The notes under the pieces: model-generated
Database searches by the model: none
Told to the model about the DNA's origin: nothing
Seen by the model: the letters and a program-made list of their open reading frames with translations, nothing else
Shown: one piece after another, positions 1 through 11,400 of the stretch
Position numbering within the stretch: the first letter of the stretch is position 1
Layout of the letters: each line of letters begins with the position of its first letter
Assembly: GCA_036897095.1 (NCBI GenBank)
Contig: JAYMSP010000059.1
Span: 1 to 64,000 of the forward strand
DNA length: 64,000 nt
Origin: Plantago elongata
Lineage: Eukaryota > Streptophyta > Magnoliopsida > Lamiales > Plantaginaceae
Direction of reading: 5' to 3'
Made by a program: the position numbers and the translations under genes

Positions 1-130
1 AATATGTTCGTGTTCGGTTCGTTATCTAAACAAATATGTTCGCGAACTGTTCGGTTCGGTCAAACTCGAACACGAACTGAACATTGATCGATTTTTTTCA
101 CGAACGTTCTTTTCATTTACACCTCTATTC
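1..130. repeat. Dispersed repeat fragment rich in GTTCG/CGAAC, cut by the window edge
   Basis: The first 130 bases are a mosaic of TGTTCG, GGTTCG and CGAACACGAAC units and end in 'catttacacctct'. Motifs of this kind recur as dispersed, degenerate transposon-derived repeats in many dicot genomes. The left end lies outside the window, so family and full length cannot be judged. The family statement is from general familiarity, not a match I could run. Confidence 0.45.
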
Positions 131-937
131 TTGATCCTTCAAAAAAGAGAAAGAATAAAAGAACAGAAGAAGTTGATCTTGATCCGAATAGATCCAATTG
201 CTATCCGGCCATCCAGATTTTCGGTTTCAAAGTTGGGTTTGACTCAGAACCGGCATTTCGGTCAAGGACCATAATATGGCCAGTTTTTTCTTCACCTAAC
301 TAAACCAGACTACCAGAGTCCCAGAGAAACCTAATAAACCCACACAACACAATTTACACACCAGCCGCCCCTCTGTCTCACGGTTCCTCCGCCCTCCACG
401 CCGCCTCTCTCCGCCACGTAACTCATCTTCTCACTACTCCATCCGGTGAGTTTGTTTCTTATGCACTACCTAAAGCTTTTATCTATCACGCAACAACATG
501 AATATCTATTAATTGAAGCATACTAATTTGGGTAGTTTTAATTTGTCCCAAGTTTTAGCTTGTGCAGTTGACTGTTTGCGTGCAGTCAGTATGGTCTTGT
601 TCCGATATAAACTTGAGCTTCTATGGATTTTCTATTGTTGTTCGCTAGAGAAAGCTGAAATTATACTAGAATGCTGAATCAGGAACTATTAATCTATTTT
701 GCTTTCATCTGGAAATTATGAATGAGTTTGATACACAATCCAATTGGTAGCACATAACACTCTTAAATAATCAGAATTATGAAGATGCAGACTTTCTTGT
801 GTTAGTTTTGGCCTGGAAACTAGAAGATCGCATTTCTGAATCCTGATAGTCCAACATCTCTTTCCGAGTAAAACAGTTACTGCTGGAAACCTTAACCTAT
901 ACTTTTTATTGTGTTTTGTAGATTTCTTGGCCAGGAA

Positions 938-1321
938 ATGAGGAAGATAACTGGAGAGTTAGTGTCCACAAAGCCTATTTCGCTCTCTCGAGCATCAAAA
1001 CTTATGTCCCGTTTTGCTAGTGTTGAGAATGGCTCTTCTGTTACAGTTTCCATGTACATACAACGAACCGTGGAAGCCTTGAATAGCTTGGTACAGCGTC
1101 ATGAATTTAGCAAGCCCTCCATGGGAACTAGTCTTGTGAAACAAGAAATTTTGGATGAAGAGACTATGGAAAAATCAAGAAAAAGGAAAGTGAAGATGGA
1201 CGAGGGGACTGTAAGTGGGGAATGTGATAATGGAGATATTGGTGAAGTAGAGAAGAAAAGGAAGAAAAAGAATAAGAAGAAAAGTGATGGGAAGACGGGT
1301 GATAAAACTTCCGATTCATAG
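938..1321 (+). CDS. Hypothetical small Lys-rich nuclear-type protein
   Basis: A 127-residue protein read from the ATG at 938. That ATG lies just after a good intron acceptor (TTTTGTAG, ending at 921), so the gene probably has a non-coding first exon at about 350-445. That exon ends in a GTGAGT donor, giving a 5'-UTR intron at 446-921. The N-terminal 65 residues look like a compact helical module (SRASKLMSRFASVENG, VSMYIQRTVEALNSLV). The C-terminal third is acidic and then very basic, with KSRKRKVK and EKKRKKKNKKK clusters that would act as nuclear or nucleolar localisation signals. I do not recognise the family and assign no function. The compositional bias is typical of small plant nuclear proteins. 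The open frame downstream (1324-1629) is probably 3'-UTR. Confidence 0.7.
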   Translation: MRKITGELVSTKPISLSRASKLMSRFASVENGSSVTVSMYIQRTVEALNSLVQRHEFSKPSMGTSLVKQEILDEETMEKSRKRKVKMDEGTVSGECDNGDIGEVEKKRKKKNKKKSDGKTGDKTSDS

Positions 1322-2843
1322 GGATGGTTTGCAGGTTCCTCTTATCTATATCTTTTGATGATGGATATGAGTTTACTGAATGTTACCCGTTTATGTGCTT
1401 CAGCGTTTGCAATTTTTTCAGTCTCATTCTTTATCTTAGTCATCCAATTGTTGGTGATGTTGTTTGGGAATCATATAGGCGGGAGATAACTTTTTTGTAT
1501 GATAGTTATGAAGAAGGAAAAGCATTAGATAGTCTTATTTCTCCGATTGAAAGTCGGAATCTTGTTCAAACGTTTGTTGGTGACTTATTTCTTGTGATTT
1601 TTGAAGGAGGGATTACAGTGACTCAGTGAGTGAGAACTAAGATTTTGATACCATCATGTTTGAAAAATTCCTGTACTAAACCGGCACCAACTTGACAGGC
1701 ATATGAAGCCATGAACACAAAGGTGCAGTTTAATACTTTTACCTTTGATTTGATTTTTGTTTGAAAGTTACCTTTGATCAGGGTTCAAATACTCTTTCAA
1801 GTTTCACAGTAAGATGCAATGAAGCTGTCAAGAAGGTAGAGATTTTAGAGACATATCATCTGATCTTTTACTTTTACAAAAAAAATTGGCAGACACCGAT
1901 CACTATCTATGAGTCCTCCCATTTGATCTACTCTGACAATGAAACACAAGGACTGGGGGAAGCTTGTTTCAATCTTGGCCACAAGAAATATATAACTAAG
2001 TAGCATACAAATTCGTCCGAGGGCTTCTAAACGTGTACTCAAACTGAATATCGGACTTTTGAGACTCTTTTTACTGGTAATGTGAGGGCCAAGGGATTAG
2101 TATTCTTTAATCTGGGCTAAAGATTATCTTCTACTCGACCACAGTACATCTTGTATCTTTCTGCGATAAACTAGAGAATTTTTCATGGATCGGAATATCG
2201 AATATATAAGTTAGTTATTGATTTTGTGTCTCATAATAAATATCACTTGGTACCAAATAAATTTAAAATTATTCTTTTCGATTCTTCAAATACATAAAGT
2301 ACAAATGATCCGGTATAAGGGTTTATAGATATAGGGATGAAGATGCAAACTGAAATTAAACAGAAAAGGAAAGGAAAAAGAACAAAAGTAGGGTAGTCCA
2401 ATACGCAAGGGAGATATAAGTCCAATTGGAGATGGGCAGGCAAGAAAATGGGCTGAAAAATATCTAAATCTGGTCTCGAGTTTTAACCAATTACGTTTCC
2501 GCTTTGGTGCACATACCGAGGCGGACTGAACTGACCACCAATAATGCATGATAAAATATTGCTCTATCATATTAAAATTATATTCTAATCACAAACTAAT
2601 CTAAATACGGATATTATGTTTAACTTATCCACTTCAGGATTGCATATTTGTAACGAATTTGAAGTAATTTCTGTTTATAATATAGTGTATATCTATAAGT
2701 TATCTTAAATACCGTATGTCTTACTAGAATTAATTATTTTTAAATAATAAAGTACTACCCATCTACTACTTTATCTACTGGTCCATCTTCTTCTTTCCGG
2801 ATTCATAATCAACACCTTAGACAAAAGGAGAAGCAACCGAGCC
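1322..2843. other. Spacer between the hypothetical gene and the cathepsin B gene
   Basis: This holds the probable 3'-UTR of the upstream gene and the promoter and 5'-UTR of the protease gene. Several short open frames occur on both strands, none with family resemblance, matching splice sites or coding-like composition. AT content rises sharply from about 2560 to 2780, just before the protease start. I see no repeat or RNA gene. Confidence 0.6.
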
Positions 2844-5800
2844 ATGGCCGGGAGGAGGATCTGTTCATTGGTTATCTTCATCGTCGTCGCTACCATTTGC
2901 GTTCAGCTGCCACAGGTTCATTCCTCTGCCTGCCTGCTTCTCTCTTTTTTATTTTTATTTTTCTTTTTTGTAACATTGTTTACGTGATCCTGCTTTGGTT
3001 CTCAACCTCATCAACGCTACTTTCTGGATTTTACCTTGTGTAATTCGGTTTTCATGTGCATATATAATCATTATCTGTTTCTAATTTCTATGTATGTTTA
3101 TGACTCAACTAGTTAGCAATAGTTAGCTAGGCCAAGTGATTAGGTAACTTATTCATTCTCAGTTTGATTATCTCTGTCATGATCATGGATGTGCGTGAGC
3201 AGATAGGATTGGTTAGATGCTAATTTATATTTTCGGATAGATTCTTATTGTTTGACTTTGATTGGTATCTTAGGGAAGTTTGTAAATTGGAATAGTTATG
3301 TATTTTGTTAGATACCTCATAGTCTCATTATCTCATCCCTGGCTTGGTATGATCATGATTAAAGCGATTATAAAGTTTGTTGGTGATTGGTTTACTTGTT
3401 TATTAGATTGATGTGTCTGAATTCCGAAACAAAAAGTAAGTACTAACTAATAAAGTTTTGCACAAGTGTTGAGACTTAGACGGACAGAAATGAAACTGAG
3501 AAGCACCTGTTTGTTGGAGGGGGTGCTTTCCTTTGGTTGCAACTTGCAACAACAGTATGTTTCACTGTCATTGACATTGAGCCTCTCTGCGACTGGTGTT
3601 TTTCCATCCTATCGCTTGAATTCGAGATCTTGGAGTTGAAAACATAAAATCTAAAGTGATGTGGATGGAAAAGCATAACTGTTATTGTTTATGATGTAGT
3701 TGAAAACGTAAAATTTAAAGTAAGAATTCTCTACTAGATCAAGGGAAAAGGAATGTTCCACTCCAACATAGGATGATGGTAGTCCCAAATAATCTTAAGA
3801 AAAGATAGACTAAATTATAGTAACATTATGAAGCTCTCTATATGGTTTCTTGGATGCAGACTAACACAGTGGTCAAATTTAAGGTGTAGAAGGGCTTTCT
3901 CTTTTGATTGTTTTTCTTTTTATAAATTTAATAATTCAAACTGCTTAAAAGATTTGGATAGCCTCATTAAAAGTTGTATAGTATTCTTGGTCGTCTATTT
4001 GGCCAAAGGGAAAAGATAAAGAGAACTGGTTGTTTACAGAGAGTTTTACCCCCTAGTCAGGCTTCACGAGGACGGCAAGTCAAAATACACTTGTTTTTTT
4101 TGCCCGTAACCTGGTTAACATGTTAACTATGGTGTTAAAAAAAAAGGTTAACTATGGTGTTAGCTTCTTACTGTTTGCTGCATGATATTACCCAACACCC
4201 AGGAAGTTACTTTGTCTCGTTCCTTAACTAGTACTGCAAGAAATACAGCTTCATCCCTCCTACTCTTTCAAATGCTTGTTTTTCTGTCAGAAAGCACCTG
4301 ACTATGCTCATTCTATCAACTGCTTTTGAAAACTTCATCGTTTTGGACGATCATTTTTTTATAAATACTGATGAATATTTTCTAACAACATCTATCATAC
4401 ATTCATACTCCATATGGTGCAATCCAAATTATTGTAGATGATAGATTTTTCTGTGTAGAGCAGTACATGAGCTTCATTGTGGTTATTTGCAATCTTGGCA
4501 CATGCAAAGTCATTCAATGTTAAAGTTTGCATGGGTCCTTTTATTATCCAAAAATTATGCATGCATATATAAAATAGTTATCATCATTCTCATAACTCTT
4601 GATGCAGCTCAATGCAGGAAAACTTATAAGTCCACTGAAGCTCAAGTCTAAGATTCTTCAGGTACTTATGACTATGAAATATGTACTTGTTTGATCATCT
4701 TATAGTTAGTCTGAAATTAAATTGCCATGCAGGACTCAATTGTCAAATCAGTTAATGATAATCCTGAAGCTGGATGGAGAGCTACCAAGAACTCTCGATT
4801 TGCCAATTACACTGTAAGTCTTTTGTTGAAACTTTCAAGGAGAATTGGTTGGCTTGTTTAACTACCACATACTTCTCCAACAAGAAGACGATATTCAAAT
4901 GCAAAGAAATAAAGGGACATTATTGGAACAACTTGATCCACAGGTTGGTCAATTTAGGAAACTTCTCGGAGTGAAACCTACTCCAAAAGGTGCTTTGGAG
5001 GGTGTTCCCGTTATTACCCACAAAACAGGAATCCAGCTGCCCAAAACTTTTGATGCACGAGAAAATTGGCCTCAGTGCACCACAATTGGAGCAATTCTTG
5101 GTATGTTATTTGATTTATGTTTTTATTGTTTTTATATCAAACAAGTGCTGATGTGTTTAATCTTCTACTTCCACTTCGTTTCTGTTCGTTTGCTCCCTTG
5201 GAAATATCTGAACTCAAAGATCAGGTAAATTTATTTTTTACTTAACAAATAACAACACCTTCGTTGCCACAAGGCCTTTCGCGTACCTAGCTAATAGCCT
5301 TTTTTTTAATCACAGGGGCATTGTGGTTCATGTTGGGCATTTGGTGCTGTGGAGGCTCTTTCTGATCGCTTCTGTATTCATTTTGAAAAGGTTTTGATGG
5401 TCCCTCAAACTTTCATTTCTTATGCTACCACTTATATTCGGCCAATTTTTTCAAAAGCAACATAAGGAACAGTATAATTAGCCAACCATTGCATTCATTT
5501 TGTTTTGCAGAATATTACTCTCTCAGCCAATGATCTCGTAGCCTGTTGTGGCTTTATGTGTGGTGATGGCTGTGATGGAGGTTATCCCATATCAGCTTGG
5601 CGATACTTTGTCCATACTGGTGTTGTGACTGACGAGGTAATACTTTCTTGGTTTGACATGCATGCATGGAGATTTATTTTGCAACACGAAATAGTGTTTT
5701 CCTCTGACTGTTTAGCCGCAGCCTTAGTGTATTACTTCGATAGTTTCATCAGATTTATTTTGATATGTCATATGTATGTGCTCACACACTGAAGTTTATC

Positions 5801-6875
5801 TCTGCAGTGTGATCCCTACTTTGATACTGAGGGATGTTCTCATCCTGGCTGTGAACCTGCATATCCCACGCCAAAGTGTCAGAAGAAATGCAGTAAGCAG
5901 AACCTCCTCTGGAAGAAGTCAAAGCATTATGCTGCAAATGCCTATAAAATCAGCTCTGATCCTTACAGTATCATGGCGGAAATTTACAAGAATGGACCGG
6001 TAGAGGTCTCTTTCACTGTCTACGAGGTAAAAGAAGGATAATCAACACTAGTTTATCCATGTATCATGAAACCCGTCACCCCCGCCCCCCCCCCCCCCCC
6101 CACCCACACACTCACAGACTTGCTCTGCGTATGAGCATTGTCGTCTGAAACTGATTCTTGCATGCAACACTTGCTGTTGAGGCAGCGTATACATCTGCAG
6201 CGCAAAAGCCTATTGTATTCTGTTGTTCCTTCTTCTCACTTTGGTTGCTGAATAATGCATATTTCAAAACATGTGTGGCTAATAAGAACTTGTTACTTTC
6301 AGGATTTTGCTCACTACAAATCAGGAGTTTACAAACACGTGACGGGTGATGAGATGGGAGGTCATGCCGTAAAGCTTATTGGATGGGGAACTTCTGATGA
6401 TGGGGAGGATTATTGGGTAACTCTAGACCTGTAAGATTTTAATTTGAAGTTTTATCATGGATATTCACTTACTTCAAACTTGTTTTACTGCAGCTATTAG
6501 CAAATCAGTGGAACAGAAGCTGGGGTGATGTAAGTCTTTATTTGAATCCTTGAGATCTTTACATCATTAACTTATCCTTTGCCATACCTTTGTATCCTTT
6601 TTTAGCAGTTTATTTATGGGACAACTCTGGGAACTTTCCCTGAGGGAAAGTTAGACCATGTCCTTGTCACTCTGTAGCTTTATTATATGCACAAATTGAA
6701 CAAGTATATAATAGTATGATTTGATTACGACACACAGGATGGATACTTCATGATCAGAAGGGGAACTAATGAGTGTGACATTGAAGAAGAACCTGTAGCT
6801 GGACTACCTTCGCCCCGGAACTTGATGGTGGCTGAGAACCACGATGTGGATGCTTCACTGTACGCGTCATACTGA
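2844..6875 (+). CDS. Cathepsin B-like cysteine protease (papain family C1A)
   Basis: Exons 2844-2915, 4608-4661, 4733-4813, 4944-5100, 5220-5224, 5316-5390, 5511-5636, 5808-6026, 6303-6416, 6494-6529 and 6738-6875 give 358 residues, the usual plant cathepsin B length. All phases close. A hydrophobic signal peptide (about residues 1-24) is followed by a propeptide, and the mature enzyme starts near [14 protein letters not shown]. Oxyanion-hole Gln123, catalytic Cys129 (GHCGSCWAF), His284 ([11 protein letters not shown]) and Asn305 (NQWNRSWGD) are all present. The Cys-rich [17 protein letters not shown] segment is the occluding loop that gives cathepsin B carboxydipeptidase activity. In plants these enzymes act in vacuole or apoplast and take part in hypersensitive cell death and senescence (family knowledge). 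One N-glycosylation site (NITLS) is visible. The Gln codon depends on the 5-nt exon at 5220-5224. A poly-C tract lies in intron 8. Confidence 0.95.
5220..5224 (+). other. 5-nt microexon of the cathepsin B gene
   Basis: Sequence ATCAG sits between AG (5218-5219) and GTAAAT (5225 onward). Exon 4 ends with a lone G at 5100 and exon 6 begins GGGCATTGT at 5316. Only insertion of ATCAG restores the invariant Asp-Gln before GHCGSCW and keeps the frame. The Gln is the oxyanion-hole residue, so skipping would both shift the frame and destroy the active site. Confidence 0.85.
6080..6105. repeat. Poly-C tract in cathepsin B intron 8
   Basis: A run of about 17 uninterrupted C residues within a longer C-rich stretch, intronic. 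It is a simple low-complexity tract and may be an assembly-sensitive length. Confidence 0.8.
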
Positions 6876-8452
6876 GATCAGATGGCCAAAAATGGAAGAA
6901 TCAAAGAATGTACTCTGCTGTTTAAAATATCAGCCGTTCAAGTTGGACAATATGTACTAACAGTTGTATTTATCTTAAGTTTGGATTAATGTAATATTAA
7001 CAATCTAATATTAGCATCCTCTGTTGTTCTAGGATAAAGAATTAGTACTACTTTATTCGTGGGAAGAAGCTCAAATACAGTAAAAAAAAAAGTTATTAGG
7101 AGAGATCAGCATATTGAAAAGACCAATAAAAATTCTCGAACAAGTAAATCTACACGTTCCATTTTTGTGATCCATAATACTTTATCTTTCACTAGGTGGT
7201 TTCTCCAAAGATATACTCTTGTCATAAACAAGCGAACTAACAATCAGGTTTTAATACTAATAAAACATGGATGTCTAGAACCAAATGAGAATATATTTTT
7301 AGTACTACAACCTTATCACTATCATTATCAGGTTTTAGCACAAGTGGACAAGTATAATCATACATAATGATGTGGAGAGTGATGTGATGCCCTGGTCACT
7401 GTAAAACGCATTTGTAACAATTCGCATTGCCTTTATTTAATTTTTCAACATTCATGTAAATCACCCGTTATCTAAAAAAAGACTGGAATAACCAATTTAG
7501 GATATCACGTATCAGTATCACTCCCCTTCCTTTGCTTGAAATACAAACCGAAGTTTTAATGGATTCATTCTTTTCTCTTTATGTTTTGTTGATAAAAGAA
7601 AGCTCTTCAATAGAATTATCTGTTTAGGGAATAAGAATATTCCAATTTCCAGGTAAATGAGTCAATTGTTGATGCTGCATTGTTGCTGGATGGTATATTC
7701 CACTGTTTATCCAATTAGTATCTTATGAACACACAATCTGCACATAATATTTTTGATATAGTTAATCAAAATGGACTCTGATCTCTTTTCTTAAGGTACC
7801 AAAGAGTACTGTCAGGGTATAAAATCTTACTACTACTAGATAATAAATCGTATGGTATAACATCTTACTACTACTAGATAATCAATCGGAGCTTAGTTAG
7901 TAATATATTTCACCTCCAATCAATATGGTAGGGTTTGAGTAACCCTTTAACCGTTTCATCCTACTATTATTAGTGTGTGATACACACACTCAAATTGATA
8001 GATTTAATTGTGTTTAAATAGATTTTGAACATGCTAGAAACAACGGCTAGAGATTTGATTAGCTCATGAAATTTTCGCGTGCATATTAATTGACTAAAGC
8101 TATTGTACTATCGTGCATTTAACACAAATTAGACACGGATTAGTGACGATGTTTAAAAAAATAAAATTATTTCAATTAGAAATAGGACGGTGTATTTTAT
8201 TTTATTTTAAACAAGATAATAATAGCAATAATAATATTAAATAATAAAAACTTAATCCAACTACTAATTCCGATAGTTTCATTGTGGCCTTGCGTGTTCC
8301 ATTTTATTCTTCTTCCTCTCCTCCTTGCTGTATGGTGTGTCAGTAGCAGCAGTTGAAATTGGAGAACAATCACTCACTCAATCAATCAATCAATCCACCA
8401 GAATTGCATTATCACCAATCCAATCCACTTCAGCCCAATTCCATTCATCGCC
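6876..8452. other. Spacer between the cathepsin B and Paladin-like genes
   Basis: Contains the protease 3'-UTR, then AT-rich spacer, then the 5'-UTR of the Paladin-like gene from about 8290, which carries CAATCAATCAATCAATC just before the start codon. A 38-bp unit beginning GGTATAA is duplicated in tandem at 7816-7889. The open frame at 7059-7367 has no recognisable product. Nothing else stands out. Confidence 0.6.
7816..7889. repeat. Two-copy tandem duplication, 38-bp period
   Basis: The unit GGTATAAAATCTTACTACTA is followed 38 bases later by a near-identical copy in which only a few bases differ. It lies between genes, and no function is implied. Confidence 0.75.
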
Positions 8453-11400
8453 ATGTCTACGAGGGTTCCAATGGAGCCCGAGCAAGTTATGAAACAGAGA
8501 GACGGATCGGTGCTCGGCAAGAAGACTATTCTCAAGAGCGATCATTTTCCTGGCTGCCACAACAAAACCTTGTTTCCTCATGTTGACGGCGCTCCGAACT
8601 ACCGCAAGGTATCAATTCATTTTCCTGCTTTCCTCTTTACTCGCTGCCACAATTGCTCAGTTATTTTCTGTTTTTCGTTGCTTTGTTTGATTTCGTTCGT
8701 ACTAGAAGCCTAGAATAGACTCGATTACAGCTTGCAAGTGTAGATTTAACAGCATTTCACTTCAATTTGCTGACTGAACCGACTGATTTCATGATTTTCA
8801 AATTTTCATCCATCTACTATGTAGGCTAGCTCATTGCCTGTTCACGGTGTTGCAATCCCCACAACTGATGGAATTCGGAATGTTCTCAAACACATTGGGG
8901 CTCACATGGACGCTCCTGAGAAGACTCGTGTGCTTTGGATAAGCCTTCGCGAGGAACCGGTAATGATGCACCTTACAAATAATCTAGCTCCTCTGCATCT
9001 ATACATTTTGGTAGATCGATGATTTAATATTTCAGTGAGTTCTATATCTACTCCGAAAGAGGATATAAATAATAATGCATCTCCATGCCCTACCCCAGTT
9101 CCCTCCACGTGCACGCACGCGACGAGCGGACATATTTATTGGCGTGTAGTGTGTGCACACTTGTTTACATACCGTGTATTACGTCCAGTATCTCGGATAT
9201 ATTGACATGGCGGTTGTTTATGGTTACAGTTGTTTATACAACAGTCACTATCAGCCACTATTGTCGCTATGTCAATAACGAAATTACGGTTGCTTTTGTG
9301 TTTTTATAACTTTTGTTTTTATTTGTAGAATTTATACGATGATCTATGTAGATCGTTAATATAAACGTTACCCTACTTTTGCAAGTCAAAATGTTGAACA
9401 TGTTGGTCAAATGTATGTATTCTATTTGATTTTATTTGTGTATTCAATTTTTTTCTATTTTGAATCGAACTTTTAATTTTTGATGAGCTAATGAAGTTCT
9501 TGCCTCGTATGCTTTAGTCATTTATGGATTCTAACCACTATACTAGCCAAAGTATCGTAATACGGTTCAATGCTTATATGCTTGAAGCTATCTCGTTGCT
9601 ACTGCTATGTAGCATTACAAGGGACTGTCGCTACTGTCCGCTATTCCTTGAACCAATATGTGTATCACTTATGTTCTACGTAGTAAGTGAGTGTATTGCA
9701 TTGTTTTAGATTTTATAGAACTGAAATACTAAGTGACATTCACTCATTCAGTAGAAAACCAAATCACCGAGCTGAAGTTTCTGAAAGGATATTACATTGC
9801 AAATTAGTGTAATTTTATTCATGTTGATTGTTGGCATTTTCAGCTACTTCAATCTGAGAAATATGATTTCTAGTTAGAATGGAGTTGAGAGTAGAAAATT
9901 ATTCATGATGTGAGTTCATGTGACTAGGTGGAGGATACAGTTGTAACTTATAACTCATTTTGATATTAATAGAAGCTATAATGTGTACTCAAGTCAGCAT
10001 CTGTTTTTTCTACATTCCCCTGTTATTAGGACACTTGAATCATATATTGACGTTTTATGTGAATTGAACAGGTAGTATACATTAATGGACGCCCTTTTGT
10101 TCTGCGTGATGTGGAACAACCATTTTCAAATCTTGAATATACGGTGGGTTCTTTTGCTGAAATCTTTGGTGCATCTGTTGGACTTGTTTGTGATAGTTTT
10201 CCTTCTTCCATGGTGTGGATGTAAAGAACTTATCTACCTTCTTGCATTTTCTTTCAAGGAGCAATGAATGTCATCCTATGGATTATGTCCTTCACGCATT
10301 TATCTTCAAGAACAAATTATTGAAGATACATTAGGATGTTTGGGCAGTATTCTTCACTCCTCAATGATAGAATTCCATCTCATCTAAAAGCTCGAACTTA
10401 TAAGAAGTGTGGAACTAATCCACTTATATTAATTTGTCACACTCCCCCTCACTCGTGGGCTCGTTTCAACCTCATTGGGGAGGCCCAACGAGTGGAGAAC
10501 TAATATGGGTGAAGATGTTGACAGCGGGATTGGATCCCTGAACCTTCTAGGTTCTTAACCATGAAAGAATTCCATCTCATCTACAAGCTCGAACTTATAG
10601 AGAGTTGTTGAATCTAGTCATATGTATTAATACTCCAACACTCAACACATTAGTAAAGCGTAAGGTTTCAGCATTGGGACAAGGCTGTCATTAGAACTTC
10701 CTTAGTCCCACTTCTCTTGCTCTTCTAATGAGCAGGCATTTGGATCTAAGTCTGCATTCTCTTTTGTAATTGTGGCTCTCTATTCAGCTTCCTCTCTAAA
10801 TCTATTTCTCCATGCTGTGCCAATATTGCCAGCTTTTAAAAATTTGGAAGTTCCTTGAAACGTTAATATTGTAATATATTTCTCAAATGAGGAGTCCACC
10901 TAACATTCTTGTTGTCTTAAGATGATGAGAAAGCCTATTTCTTGTCAAGCCAATATAATAAGCTAGGCGCCTAGGCCAGAATTCAAATTCCTGTATCCTG
11001 TACCTGCTCTTTTGCACCATGTCAACATACAAACAGGCATCATGACTCATGACCCAGTAATCCCGTATTGTTACTTATGGAGTCAACTTTGAAAAGTTTT
11101 AATGTCTGCTGATATCTACAGAATTCTTATTTGCACCCCTGCCTTTAGATATAACGTTTTTTACTATGCTTAAGTGGCTCTCCTTTTTTGTAGTCTAGCC
11201 CGTGCTCTGCTTTGACTCCCTTAATTATCCTCTACAATTTTTTCTTTGTCAAACAAAAGTAGGGTATTAACAGGGTCAGGGTTGAACAAATGGAAGATCG
11301 ACTCAAACAAGATATCCTCACAGAAGCTGCTAGGTATTTTATATATTATTTACTTACTTCTCCAGATTATCTATCATATTGCTATGTTTTAGCTGTTCTT

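Noticed and set aside
1324-1629. 101-codon open frame just after the small Lys-rich gene
   Set aside because: Starts three bases after a stop, has hydrophobic low-information composition and no family resemblance. Best explained as 3'-UTR.
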